From assembly GCA_036435485.1 (NCBI GenBank), contig CM071595.1, positions 106,384,580 to 106,448,579 of the forward strand: a DNA stretch of 64,000 bases, written 5' to 3'. Below the pieces are notes generated by a model. That model did no database searches. It was not told the origin of the DNA and saw only the letters and a program-made list of their open reading frames with translations. Positions 23,601 to 35,952 of this stretch are shown here, in pieces (the first letter of the stretch is position 1; every line of letters begins with the position of its first letter). The position numbers were made by a program, and so were the translations under genes. The DNA is from Saposhnikovia divaricata. Lineage: Eukaryota; Streptophyta; Magnoliopsida; Apiales; Apiaceae.

Positions 23601-24894
23601 ACATCCATAAAACTCAAAGTAAGATCTAGGGTTTAGGTGAGATATACCTTCCTTGGGGAGTGTATAAGCCTTAATAAACCTTGTATAGCCCTTAGAACAC
23701 CTTAACCAAGCTTAGATCATCCAAAGAAACAATAAAACTAAAATTAGTTCTTGAAAGTTACAATTTATCTGTTCAAAGAACTTCAAAAACGAGGTCCTTA
23801 CCATGCTTTTCTGGATGAGGGACCTAAAGAAGAGTTGTAGAGCATCTCAATACCTTTCCAACAAGCTATGGAACGTAAACTTTCATTGAGAAACGAAAGA
23901 GTTATGCTCATTTTACTGAGCTGTTGTCCATTTGGCCGAAGGTGAAGAAAATGGGAGAGAATGGTGTTTGCTTGGCTTGTCTTTGATCTCATCTAGTCTA
24001 AATGAATTATTGTTGATAATATCCTGCATTAAGCCACTTTAATAAAGTGATTAGGTCATTGTATGCATCATCTTGAGCCATATGTCTTGATCTTGTAGTG
24101 TAGATGAGGTTATGTGCTTAGTACTTGGTTATGTTCCTAATTGTTCTAGTTCCTCTTGTAACTAACTTGGTTACTTGCTCTTATCCACTTGCACATGCAT
24201 GCATCCTGATCCTCTGCTTGTTTCTTTGTCCGATTATTGCTCAATTTCATTGATCGTTCGGAGGAATATCTCAAGTATTTCTCGTTAGGGTTTTACCGGA
24301 AACCTTCTTAATATTTATACTACCATTCTCAATCCTCCTTTATAATTCTTGAATTTAAATTCCTTAAATCGTTATATTAAATCTTTAAATCATTCAGTGT
24401 CTAGGGAAATTTCGGAGAAAATAAAAATGCTATTTTTCTGAATCTGATATCGTTTACATACACTTATATTGCCTATCGGTCATTAATACGAACTCAGAAA
24501 TCCATTCCGAGTACTCCTATATAGCGTCGTTTGATAATATTCCAATTTCCACCAAAAAAACTATTCATTGCTTATTTTCTCTTTTATTCTTATAATTAGA
24601 AAAATGTTCTCGCGCTTTCCCGAGTGTTCCTTAACCCTTTTACGGAACCACTGGACTTATACTAGATATCGATTTGGATGACAGGAGAATATTTCCTTCT
24701 TCTTTGGAATACCCTATCTTACTTTCTAGGAGATATATTATTCTAATCTAAGTTGTCAACCAATTGCATTGCTCAGGGCATATAAACATTTGAATCCAAA
24801 TCCAGTAAATATTCATTCATCGGAACCACTGTTACACTTATACTCCATTACATAATAAAAGTTTTAATTCATACCAAAAATCTGGGTTCTTACG
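20680..24894 (-). mobile_element. Gypsy solo LTR nested in the LTR of element B, TSD GTTCT
   Basis: It begins TGTAACAGCCCCAGATCC and ends GGGTTCTTACG. GTTCT at 20675-20679 and 24895-24899 is the target duplication. If that is right, the last LTR base has changed from A to G. The surrounding LTR rejoins exactly as in the uninterrupted copy at about 34990-35000. No internal region is present (4,215 bp in all). Palindrome array at about 22070-22400. Confidence 0.92.
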
Positions 24895-26883
24895 GTTCTT
24901 AAGTCGTATAAGTTCTAAGGTCGTTCGTTTACTAGGAAAGATTATACCTCAAGATTTATCGTCTGTTTTCTAAGTGGTTTTCCAAAGTTATCACCAAGTG
25001 TTCTTTTTAAGGTTCCCTCGCACTTAACCATGATTCGAACATTTTTATAAAATCGAAAAACGATCCGTTTGACATGACGTCTTCTCTCACACCTTCCTTA
25101 TGATCTCTACTATTTAATTATCAAGATTCGCCACTGAATTATTCTAGTTAAGGAGGTTCAATTTCAGTTACGTACTCGTACTTACGGTTTCGAATCACTT
25201 TTACTAAATCGGCCATATCTCCTAAACCGTAAGTCCATTTGTTTCGATTCTTGTGCCAAAACGATCTATGACTCGAAATCTATAAGAGCAGGTAAGGTAA
25301 TCATCAAGGTTCGGCAATTAGACCTACTGTGATGCACGGTTTTTAAGGTGTAACGAAATTTCGGCATTACGATGGCTATGTTTAAACGTTTTCCCAAATT
25401 TTTCAACCAACCAAGATCATATCAAGATCCAACCAACAACTTATAAACATCATTTACATCTTAACAAGCCCAAAACATCTCACTTTAACCATAATTTGGA
25501 TCATATCACTTAGATCAACTAAACCAACTACATAATCATGCTTATAATAACACCATAATCATAACTCATCTAAACCATCAAGAACATTCATAAACTCAAA
25601 GTAAGATCTAGGGTTCATGAGAGATATACCTTCCTTGGAGTGTTTAAACACCTTACTAAGCCTTGATTAGCTCTTGTATAACCTTAATACAACTTAGATC
25701 CACCAAAGAAAACAAGAAAACTAAAGTTAGTTCTTGAAATCACTATTCATCATCAACTTTGATGATTTTATTCACCACTCAAAACTTGGAATCTATGGCT
25801 CAAATTTGTAGGATAACTATGATATGAAATGTAGTACTCACCTATTTAATCTTGAGATTTTTGAATGGTTGGAAGTTGGATTTCTTGCATGAATTTTATG
25901 CATAGGCCGAGTGGAGCAAAATGGGAGAGAATGGTGGAGTTGCTTGGCTTGCTTGCTTGGTTCTCTTGCCTTATGTGAATTATTGAGAAATTATCTCATA
26001 AAGTGGCTTTAATAAAGTGATTAGTTCATGCATGATGTATCATCAAGAAACAAGTGTTGTGTTTTAGTGGTGAGATGATGAGATCAAGCTAACTAGCTTA
26101 GTTATCTTCTAATGTTGCTAGTTCCTTTTGTAACTAACTTGGTTACTTGATCCCATCCACTTGCACATGCTTATCTCTTGGTTCTCTGCTTGTTTTTTTG
26201 TCCGGTTATTGCTCAATTTCATTGATCGTTTTGAGGAATATCTCAAGTATTTATCGTTAGTGTTTTACCAGAAACCTCCTTGATATTTATACTACCATTC
26301 TCAATCCTCCTTTATAATTCTTGAATTTAAATTCCTCAAATCTTTTTAATAAATCCTTAAATCCTTCAACGTCCAGGGAAATCTCGGAGAAAATAAAAGT
26401 GCTATTTTTTTTAATCTGATATCATTTACATACACTTATTTTGCCTATAGATCATCAATACGAACTCAAAAATCCATTCTGAATACTTCTATGTAGTGTC
26501 GTCTGATAATATTCCAAAATCCACCAAAAACACTATTCATTGCTTTTTCTCTCTTTTATTCCTTGTACTTAAAAAGATGTTCTCGCGCTTCCTCGAGCGT
26601 TCCCTATCTCTTTTACGGAATCACTGGACTTATACTAGATATCGATTTGGATGACATGAGAATATTTCCTTTCTTGGAATACCATAGCTTACTTTCTTGA
26701 CGATAGATTATTCTTATCTACCTTGTCAACCAATTGCAGCATTCATAGCATATAAACATTTGAATCCAAATCCATTCAACATTCATTCATTACACTACTA
26801 ATACATTGTAGTCGTAACCACTATTCATTCTTAGCAAATACATAATAAAAGTTTTAATTCCTCCAAAATTCTGGGTTCTTACA

Positions 26884-26902
26884 GTCTCCCCTCCTTAAAA
26901 GG
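26884..26902 (-). promoter_or_regulatory. Polypurine tract of gypsy element B
   Basis: On the minus strand CCTTTTAAGGAGGGGAGACT ends exactly at the 3' LTR. It would prime plus-strand DNA synthesis. The same tract stands at 45997-46015 in element C. Confidence 0.85.
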
Positions 26903-29900
26903 ATTCCGTCCCGAAATCAGGTAGGAAACAATTGGGTACTTGTTTGTCATTTCGCTTTCCAGTTCCCCGGTTGATCCTTAAACCTTCCAATCCTTTCTCA
27001 GCACATCTTACTGGTGCTACAATACACACTTTATCCTTTTTTCATAAACTTTGCTACTTTTCGTACAACACACTATCCGGGTTATGCTCTTACTTAGTCG
27101 TGTACTGTTACCCTTATTAATATCTGCAGTGACCTTGGTATCACCACCGCGCTACGAATTTGAAGATAACCTCACTCGTACTATGCTCCTGATCGCTTTT
27201 ATCTTCGCAATCTCGATCAATATATAGAAGTGGAAAAATTTATTGAGAGATCACTTATGATCAATGAACATTTGTTATATTGCATAGTTAGTACAGAAGG
27301 GAGCCAGCCTTTAGTACTTGACAAGAAATTAACAATTAACGGTATTCCGCTTAGACTTCAATCACACAGACAGATAGTCACTCAACAGTACCTCCCCTCT
27401 TTAAAGGGTTGTTCTTCTCAATTCAAAAAGAAAATGAATAAGAGAGAAGAAAAGAAGAAAATGTAAAAGAATTATAGAAAATTTTCATGTTTGCAAAATA
27501 TCATACTTTAGAATTTACCTCTGAACTATAGAGGTTTATCGGAGAAGAAAATAATCGTATTCGCATCAAATACTATTTTATCGCAATTTCACGTGTCTTC
27601 ATATCTCTGCTGCTCTGTTCATCATTCTATGAATCTATACTCTTGTTCAATCTTAGTAACACTCACTTTTGGAAATCCTTCACTTTTCCAGTTAAATCTT
27701 AGATTTCTCGCTTTACATCATTGTTACTGATATTCCACGTCACGCTACTAGCTCTTTCATATTTATAATACTAACACTTATCAGGTTGTCATCCCGAGAA
27801 TTAGTTAGAAAGCCCATTCGTTAATCCATTCATAACATTCCTTGATTCACATTCCATAATTACTTTCCCAATCTTTTCTATATCAATCACATCCTTCTTA
27901 TTATCTGATTCTTAATCACATCCTTCTTATTATCTGATTCTTATTCACTGCTGTTATTTATCTCCACTGTCGTCTCATTGCTGAGACATCCTTTGTACTT
28001 GGCACCTCCTTATTGGTATCCCGTCACCTTTACTCAATAAGCATCACATTTTTGGGGGTCAAACATTCCTTTGTTCAACCATCTAAATTCTCACTTTCTC
28101 GTTCCATGAGTCTCCTTATTACTCAATCAATCTGTTCCAAATTTCCTCGAATTCTGCCAACTTAAAGGGAGTTAATCTGTATGTCATTTATGCTTTCAAT
28201 TTCAACTTTCCGTTGTGTCCAATAACCTTTCCATGTCCATTTCATACTTTTCTTGCTTCACTGCTGGGGTTTCTCAGGAGTCCGCATATCTAACTCCCTT
28301 ATTGTTCCTCAAACTTTATTTCCTTTATATCCTCAACTCTACATTTCTTTCATCAGTCATTTTGTTTCTATTTCGACTATAATCTCTTTATGAACCATCA
28401 TAGCATTATCATTTATTTCAGACATCACGTCATTCCAAAATTAAACCATCCGAAATTAACCTTGAAGATTTCTCTAACTTAGATCCAACACAATCTATTT
28501 CTGTTTTTCATTCCAACATCTCCACAGTAGTTATCACCTCATTTCTCAGAAGAATCACCACTGCATTAATGTAATCCATTGTTGAATCACCATCGTTTGT
28601 TGTTTACGTAGTGCTCTAATAGCTAATCATACGAGTTTCATAATTGTCAGATCAAAATCCTTTAAAGAGACAAAATAATCACTATTCGTTATCCATAAGG
28701 AATACTTCCTGAACTTGATGTAGATATTAATGACCTTCCAAAGTATGTAATATGCTTAGGACGATATCAGGAATCGGATCTTTACTTAAACTATATTATA
28801 GTCGTTCTTGCACAATCATCGGAAGGAATGTAAATTCCTCCACCCCAATATGACCTTCAAGGTCCTCCCCAATATCATTTTGTTTCTTTGGTATGAGCAT
28901 TTATAATTACTCCTCTATACTTAAAGTGTCGGCCACCTCATTGGCCTTTCCTGATAATAATAATTTCTCACAATTAATGTTTTCTGAATCTATTCCACCT
29001 CACATTTTTCTACCTCATTCCCATCACTGTTGGGTGAAAGCATTCTCCCTTAAATTCTACTGAAGGAGAGAAATACATATCAGTCCTTTTCCATAAGTCA
29101 ATGCTTCCACCTTTCCGTGAGAACTTTATCATAGTTACTCCCAATCATACCTAGGATATTTCTTCTCTTAGTCCTTTCTTGTTTTAGGATAATCTCAACC
29201 TTCATTGGTTCAATCCACACCTCCTCAAAGTTTCACGCATGCCTCATCTGGAATTATTATTATTATGTCATAAATTCCCTACCAAACTTCCATTTTGAAA
29301 CTCAGAATATTACCTTTTTCCTTGTAAGGTTTCTTAGGTCGTCCTCATCATTCCTCTTGTATTTTCTGGGTACAGGGTATATCAAATTATCATTAATCGA
29401 TCCTATAACAATTCTATCTATGTACTTTCCAAAACTCCTTTCAATAAATTCTTAAAGGTTATTGTTGCCTTGGTCAATCCAACTTATATCATTTGAATTC
29501 ACTATGTCTTTATAAGGAGTAATGCCATCCTTTGTGCATCCCCGGGTTCATCTTAATCTATGGATATTCTATCCTCCATTCTATTTTCAAGAAACACTTA
29601 TATCCTGTAATTGACAACCAAATCATATATCCTTAATAAGGTTCTCTTTTCAATCATCCTCATCTCGATAATCTATAGGTAGCTTAATGCTAACCTTTTT
29701 CTTTCAAATTGACGTCAGTCTACATAACCTCCCAAAAGACAACATATGTCTATTTGCTCTTCTTACAGAATTTGGTAATGGTAGCAAGGATGTTCTGGAA
29801 GATATTGGTCATGTTCAACATGAATCTCTCAGTACTTATTGCTTTCCTCAAGAATACTAGCTTCAGACAATATTTCTGCATCTTACTGAACGATCTATGA

Positions 29901-31194
29901 CCATTTTTGTAAGCTTAGATTGATCATTTGCCTTAGTCATAATACATCCCTTGTATTTATAAAATCCCAACATCATGTATCTCAATTTGCTTTACTTCTC
30001 TTTCTAGTTCATAAGTGGGTCAATCATATACACCTGGATCACTTCACTTTATATCAAAAAGTTCTCGCGGTTGGTGCTTGGCTAGAAGCAACCCCACTTT
30101 GTCCTTACATCGCGGGTCTAGTCACTTTATAGTTCTTTGTCACCTGGCCCCAAATGGTCGTGCTACAGTATGTGAGTTTAGGGTTATCTAATGGCATTAC
30201 TTTTCTAGAAATTACCGGCATAGTGCCTTCTTCGTCCATAGCGAAGATAATTTATCTGGGATAGGTTACGCTTATCCATATGCTTTGTCCCGCGTACTCT
30301 TAAACTTCTTCTTTTTGTATTTGTTCACTGCTTTCCTTTACACAGCAAATCTTAGATACCAGAGTAGCATAGTCTCCAAACTCGAGCACTGCCATTCTTC
30401 GTTCATCCCACTTCCCTAATACCTTTTTATGATCTTTTCAAAATTTTACTCCATATAAGTCTCAATCGACTTCTCGGTACTGTTTCCGGTCACCTTTCCT
30501 TTATTTTTATCTTTTCAACTTCTCTTATCAATCCCATGTGCTACATAAGCTTAACACTTTTGGCATAATAGCCTTTTCATTTAAGTCAATCCTGGAATTT
30601 CTCAGTCCATTTTGGTCCTTAGATACATTTCCCTTTTACCGTCCAATCTCAACTTCATCATTTTATCTCTTCAGTCAGTTGTAATAATCAGGGTCTGTCC
30701 TCCAACCCATATAGCGGCTACCTTACCCAATCAATAGGGTTCGATCCAGTTTCCACTCTCTTCAGTGACGTTCTCTGATAATCAGAAAGACAAGGTTTGC
30801 CAAAATTTGTTGAATTTCTTTCCAGAATCAGGAAAATTTTGGTTAATCTACCCACCCACTGGTAATACTAAGTAGATCAAATTCGAAACCTAAAGAACAG
30901 TTCTATGAACATCCAAGTAGGTAAAATCGTAAGCAGTTATAATAACGGAATGATTGACATGAAGTTGGACGTTTAACCACTGGAAAGGAACCAAATATAT
31001 ACATCCCATAGAAGGGAAATCAAAAGTTTCAAACTGAAACATGCCACATCTTCCTAATACATATACGTCCTAATAGTCGATACTACCAAATGTCAGTCTA
31101 CCTAACCACTAGTCTCAGAAGGAACACTACCGTCGGAGTTAGTCATTCCACAAAATTGGCACTACCAAGGCCATTTGAATCTAGTGAACCGTGC

Positions 31195-31640
31195 TGTCCG
31201 AATGCATCCGCAATTACTCTACCGTGCTGCATAAGCACACCACCTAAACCTATATGAGGAGCATCATAATATATCACAAAGTCTTCCTTCTTCCATTAGG
31301 CCAACGCTGGGTCACCTCCAATTTCCTCTTTAGCTCCAGAAAAGATTTTCTCAGATTTTCCTGTTCATTCAAACTTCTTAGTCTTACAAATAAGTCGGGT
31401 TATGGGACTGCAATCTTTTTAAAGTCCTGAACAAGTCTTTGGTACTACCTTGTGAATCTTATGAAATTTCTCAGCTTTGCTGGTGTGGTTGGCCTTTCCC
31501 ACTTGAAACTGCCTTTAACTCGGCGGGGTCAACCAACACTACTCACTATTGATCGCACGTCCTAATAACTGAACTTCATTTTATCAGAATTCATACTTCG
31601 AGAACTTGGCATACACTTGCTCTTTCAAGTTTCATCTTAA
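31195..31640 (-). pseudogene. Remnant of gypsy pol: end of reverse transcriptase and start of RNase H
   Basis: On the minus strand 31640-31380 contains QVYAKFSKYEF, then a downstream match to the LGxxI and VDPAEL region that closes Ty3/gypsy reverse transcriptases, in several frames with stops. 31288-31195 reads DFVIYYDAPHIGLGGVLMQH then GRVIADAF, the N-terminal RNase H motif (Y-D-A, then GLG-VL-Q). The central RT block with YxDD should lie at higher coordinates but is not found before the primer-binding site, so much of pol has been deleted. Not functional. Confidence 0.7.
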
Positions 31641-32740
31641 AACATTCTCCATTACCTCTTAATCACTGATCGTATTACTTGATCCATTTATGATTCAGCG
31701 TCGGAGTAAACTTAATGTAACTATTATAATCCATTCAAGGAAAAGAAAAATTTTAATATTCCTCTGAATCACATGCATCTAATGTTTTTGGTTCATCATT
31801 TCACTGAGTTGAAATAAACCTATACTTAGTCCCTGACAGTAGTCTTATTATGAGTTTATCATAGACTCACTTGTCTTTTCCTCTTGTAGGTTCTGAGATT
31901 ATCGTCTCGCTTACTACTTCCTTATATAATTTTATCCAATCATACCATCACTTCCCAATGTCTTTACTTTCTAAGCTGATCCATTCATAAAATGAACATT
32001 TCCCTGAATCAAACCACCTTCTCAATCTCAATTTTTTTCATAGATTATAACCTATGAAATCTGCCTTCTCCTAGCGAACCACCATTGACAATATTCACAC
32101 TAATCCATTTATCAAATGATATGGCACTTGCTGCCTCTATCTCAACTGCTCATGGAGACTCTACTTCCCGTCCTATATCGATGTCTTTGATAATCATGTA
32201 CCACTCTAACTCTTTTCTCATTAATCTGAAGGTCTTTAAGGATATTTATCTATCCTAATGTAAGACCTCGAGTAATCCTTCCAATCCGTCATAATTGCTG
32301 GTACTACCTCTGGTAGTCCGGCTATGAATCCCATATAAAATTTCAGTTCTCTTAATAATATCTCAGTTCCTTACGCTCACGTCTCTGAGCACTATAACCT
32401 TAGCCCTGACAGTCGTTCTGGCTGTAGCCCTTATTTTCTCAAGGGTAAGCTCCTTATCCTTAACAGGATTCTCCTCCTCTACTAGAACCTCCCCCGGGTC
32501 CTCAGTAGGGTACTCTATCGAATTCACAACCAATCGTCAACATATAATAAAGCATCATCGTGCTGCTGCTCGTAAGCCTCAAGGTCTGTCGCCTTACTAA
32601 TCGATACGATAATGAGCTAAGTTACTATTATGATACTTAAGAGTTCCCATAAGGATTTTAGGTGAACTTGGCAAGAGTTCTTATTATCTTAGTGAATTTA
32701 TTGTTATAACGTCGCCTCATCTCTGGGATATATAACTCTC

Positions 32741-32752
32741 GCTCTGATACCA
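32741..32752 (-). promoter_or_regulatory. Primer-binding site of gypsy element B
   Basis: TGGTATCAGAGC on the minus strand, complementary to the 3' end of initiator tRNA-Met, four bases from the 5' LTR. This fixes the element's orientation. Confidence 0.9.
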
Positions 32753-32756
32753 TTTC

Positions 32757-35035
32757 TGTAACAGCCCCAGATCCGGGGTCGGGGATCCGATCATTACGGT
32801 CCCAATTCCATCAATAATACTTGAACTTGAATCAAAACAAATAAACAGCATGCTATGACCCCGCAATAATATCACACCACACAACCAGTTATAGTCCCAG
32901 AGATAAAATTGAAATAATTCTCTAAACATAGGATCCACAAGTTATAAGTTATTACAAACCCAAAATGATTACAGAATAAGTTTAATAGTTTCTTGCCGTT
33001 GATTACATAAGTCATACATATAAGTAAGTCTTATACATAAAAGCTACCAGTCCAGCTTACTGGTTGCTCCGACCTCGGAAATGGCGGCTATGACATTAGC
33101 GGGTAACCCTCTGACGGCTGTCACCTGCTTGCTTTGGGTGCGCCTTGTGCAGGCCATCAGATCTAGCTGTTGTTGTGGTATAATAAATAAATCAAGGGTG
33201 AGAAATAGCCCACCAAAATAATATGTAACTGATTAACAATACATATGACAGTTCAGGAAAATATCTTTGAAACGATATGCCATGCATTAACGAACATAGT
33301 GCTCGTATAACGTAAAAGATGAAGTTACGAGGTACTTAATATGACCTTTAGTTTTGAACATTTTCAAACCTTGTCAACATAATTGATACATTTCTTCAAT
33401 ACATTTTGCAAAAAATAGATAAATTTGGATGATGAACTAATACTGGAGTATTGTTGCGCCAGACGACACCACCTTACGATGATCAGTCGTAGGTCGTGCA
33501 TCTCAACATTTGTTTCTCTACATGTAAAAGGAAGAACATATGGACACCACCATACGCCGGATCTCCCTAGCAAACTTTAGGCTTAGATGGGATCGGCGCC
33601 ACTCGAACCCTATTTCAAGGATGGACTGTCCCACAGCATCTTACACCGATTTTAATGATGGACTGTCCCACAGCCTCTTACACAAATACTCCTATTTCGA
33701 TTAAATCCATCACTCTGAAACGTAAAGTTCGTCCCCCTTTCCCCAAGTTTAATACTTGTTGATAGGACTCCACGGAGTAGTCGTATCTAGTTGGAAAGGA
33801 AAATTCACCAATATTTCCCAAGCAGTTGCTTGTTAATGGATATCGACTTGTTCCAACAATCTTACCCCTCGAATGATGAGGAAGCAACAAAAAGACTCAA
33901 TTTGATGAATAGCAACCAAGTTGCGAGTGAAAAGAAAAGTTTCAAAAGATTTATGAACGGGCAGTCAAATATAATAAATAACAGTTCACAAGTAAGGTTC
34001 CCTTATAATTTGGAAGTTTTGAATGAGTATTTAAATCTTCCCAAAAGATAGATTTAAATGGAAAAATAGAGTTTTGGGAACCTCCCCTTAATAGAAATAA
34101 TCATAATAAGGCTCATAAATATTTTACATAATTCTTTTGTAGGTCAAAGATAAATTTGGAATAGGATAAATCATGAATATTTAAAGAGTATTATTAATCA
34201 AAATAATTGCTCGTAAATAATCCTCGAATGAATATATAAAATAATATTCACTAAATAAATAAAATCCTTAATTGGAAAATCAAATAATATTCATTAAATA
34301 AATCAAAATATTAAATGAATATTAAAAATAATATTCAATAATAAATATATTTTAAATGAATATTCGAAATAATATTCATTAAGGAAATAACTTTAAACGA
34401 ATATTCAAAATAATATTCATCCAATAAATAAAACTTTAAATGAATATTCAAAATAATATTCATTAAAGAAATATTGGAAAAACATTTATCTAATATTTTC
34501 CTCAGAAAATAACCACAATATATACAGAAATACCGACTCCCGGTCTATATTGGAAGGATGAAAATCATATGCCCTTCACTAAGGGTCTTAGCAATATCTG
34601 GCTTATAACAATTATATCATATCTAACTTATAAGCCAATATCAAATCATGAAACCAGTATCATAATATAATTGAAAGCAGGCATGCATGCTATGGCATAT
34701 GTATAACAAAAATCATATATATTATCACAACAACAGCCTTTAAAAGGTTTGAAAACTTGCCTGGTAATCTTGTAGGGATAGTGTGCCCTGGATCAGTCCG
34801 GTGATCTATAAATAATCAAAATATTCGAGATTAATCACTTAATGCTTTAAGAAGCAAAGTGTATACTTTACTTAGGTTAAAACATGTTTTCAGGTTACCT
34901 CGTTATGCACACTCTAGTGTAATTCTTATTAACACCGTTGTAACCCGACAGTTGCTCATTATCAAGGCATGTAATTATACTCACACTTGATAGGTTCTTA
35001 AGTCGTATAAGTTCTAAGGTCGTTCATTTACTAGG
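32757..35035 (-). mobile_element. 5' LTR of gypsy element B, first part (interrupted)
   Basis: It starts TGTAACAGCCCCAGATCCGG and is colinear with the LTR at 17644 through the GAATATTC array (about 34180-34500) until CTAGG at 35031-35035, where Copia-1 enters. The rest of the LTR must lie right of the window, beyond Copia-1 and everything nested in it. Confidence 0.88.
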
Positions 35036-35788
35036 TGTTAACTCGAATAACTTGTAGAAGGGGGGGTTGAATACAAGTTATATAATCGTGTCTGATTTTT
35101 GCTTGATTAGATGAACAAGAACAAACGAATGAATCAAACTTTGTTTGTATTAAAATAAGTCAAATACAAACTCTACCAAAGGTGTACAATACCTTTAGCA
35201 GCTGCTGACAATACAAATCTCTCTCTCTCTCTGTTTGTTTCGAACTATCGAATACAAACCCCATACAGAGCTTCACACGATATGCACTCTAAAATTCACA
35301 ATTCGCTCTTTTTACAATAATATAGAGAGAGTATTTATAATGCTACCTATCAACTAATAACAAAATTATAATCTATCTATGACAATGTTCTGCCGTCCAG
35401 TTGATAGTTTCCATCAATAGAGAATTCGTTTCCTTCACGATATCTTCTTGCTTGTTTTTCAAAACAACAATCCTATTTTATAGCACTTGCCAGTTTCTGT
35501 AGCATCCATAATGACATCATCAGTAACACGACTGATATCAGGATTTCCCATTGCATCAGGATCTGATCATCCCATCAGTATTTGATCAGGATCTGACTTG
35601 CTGTTCAGGATCTGCTCTTAATTCCTGAAATGTAGTCTCTGACGCACTATTCCTGACTAACCTCCACAGATTACTCTCTAACACATATATCCTATACAAA
35701 GTGCTAAATCCTTTATAAGATCAGGATATACAAGAAGTATTAGCAAAATTCTATTCTCAACATCACAACTTATGAATTATTCCAGACA
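35036..35788 (-). repeat. 3' LTR of Copia-1 (753 bp)
   Basis: It begins TGTTAACTCG and ends TTCCAGACA. On the minus strand it is preceded by the polypurine tract AAGGGGGAGAT (35789-35800). A minus-strand TATA box TTATAAATAC lies at about 35331-35341. A CT microsatellite is at about 35217-35233. TCAGGATCTG-like words occur at 35540-35620. Confidence 0.85.
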
Positions 35789-35952
35789 ATCTCCCCCTTA
35801 TTTATGCTTTAGAATCTGAAGCATAAATCTAAGTTGTAGATGTCAAAACATATAACAATACAACCAGAATAGAATTTTTGAATTTAAGATCATGAAGTTA
35901 AGTACCTCCTTCTTCAGATGTAGACATGTATCTAGTACTTAGAAGAAAGAAT

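Larger units (their letters stand above)
17644..26883 (-). mobile_element. 3' LTR of gypsy element B, with two nested insertions
   Basis: It starts TGTAACAACCCCAGATCCGG and ends GGGTTCTTACA, directly followed by the polypurine tract (minus-strand sense), so it is the 3' LTR of a minus-oriented element. Without the hAT MITE and the solo LTR it is about 4,220 bp. In the first ~230 bp it differs from the partner LTR at 32757 at roughly a dozen sites (about 5%), so B is not recent. The target copy would be GGATG (17639-17643); its partner is outside the window. Confidence 0.9.
26884..32756 (-). mobile_element. Internal region of gypsy element B, decayed (5.9 kb)
   Basis: It lies between polypurine tract and primer-binding site and is colinear with the interior of element C (45997-50929 plus 63480 onward). 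Gag and pol should be read on the minus strand, but stops and frameshifts are frequent and no long frame remains. Recognisable remnants are a reverse transcriptase end plus RNase H (31195-31640) and a conserved leader-proximal stretch near 32540-32610. About 3 kb next to the 3' LTR shows nothing I can assign. Plus-strand frames here, such as 29709-29900, are antisense shadows. Confidence 0.8.

Noticed and set aside
29709..30132. Plus-strand frames in element B shared with 48857-49432 in element C (AVGA, LEAT and IAGLVTL words)
   Set aside because: They lie antisense in homologous decayed interiors. Shared ancestry explains the match, and the frames are short and broken.
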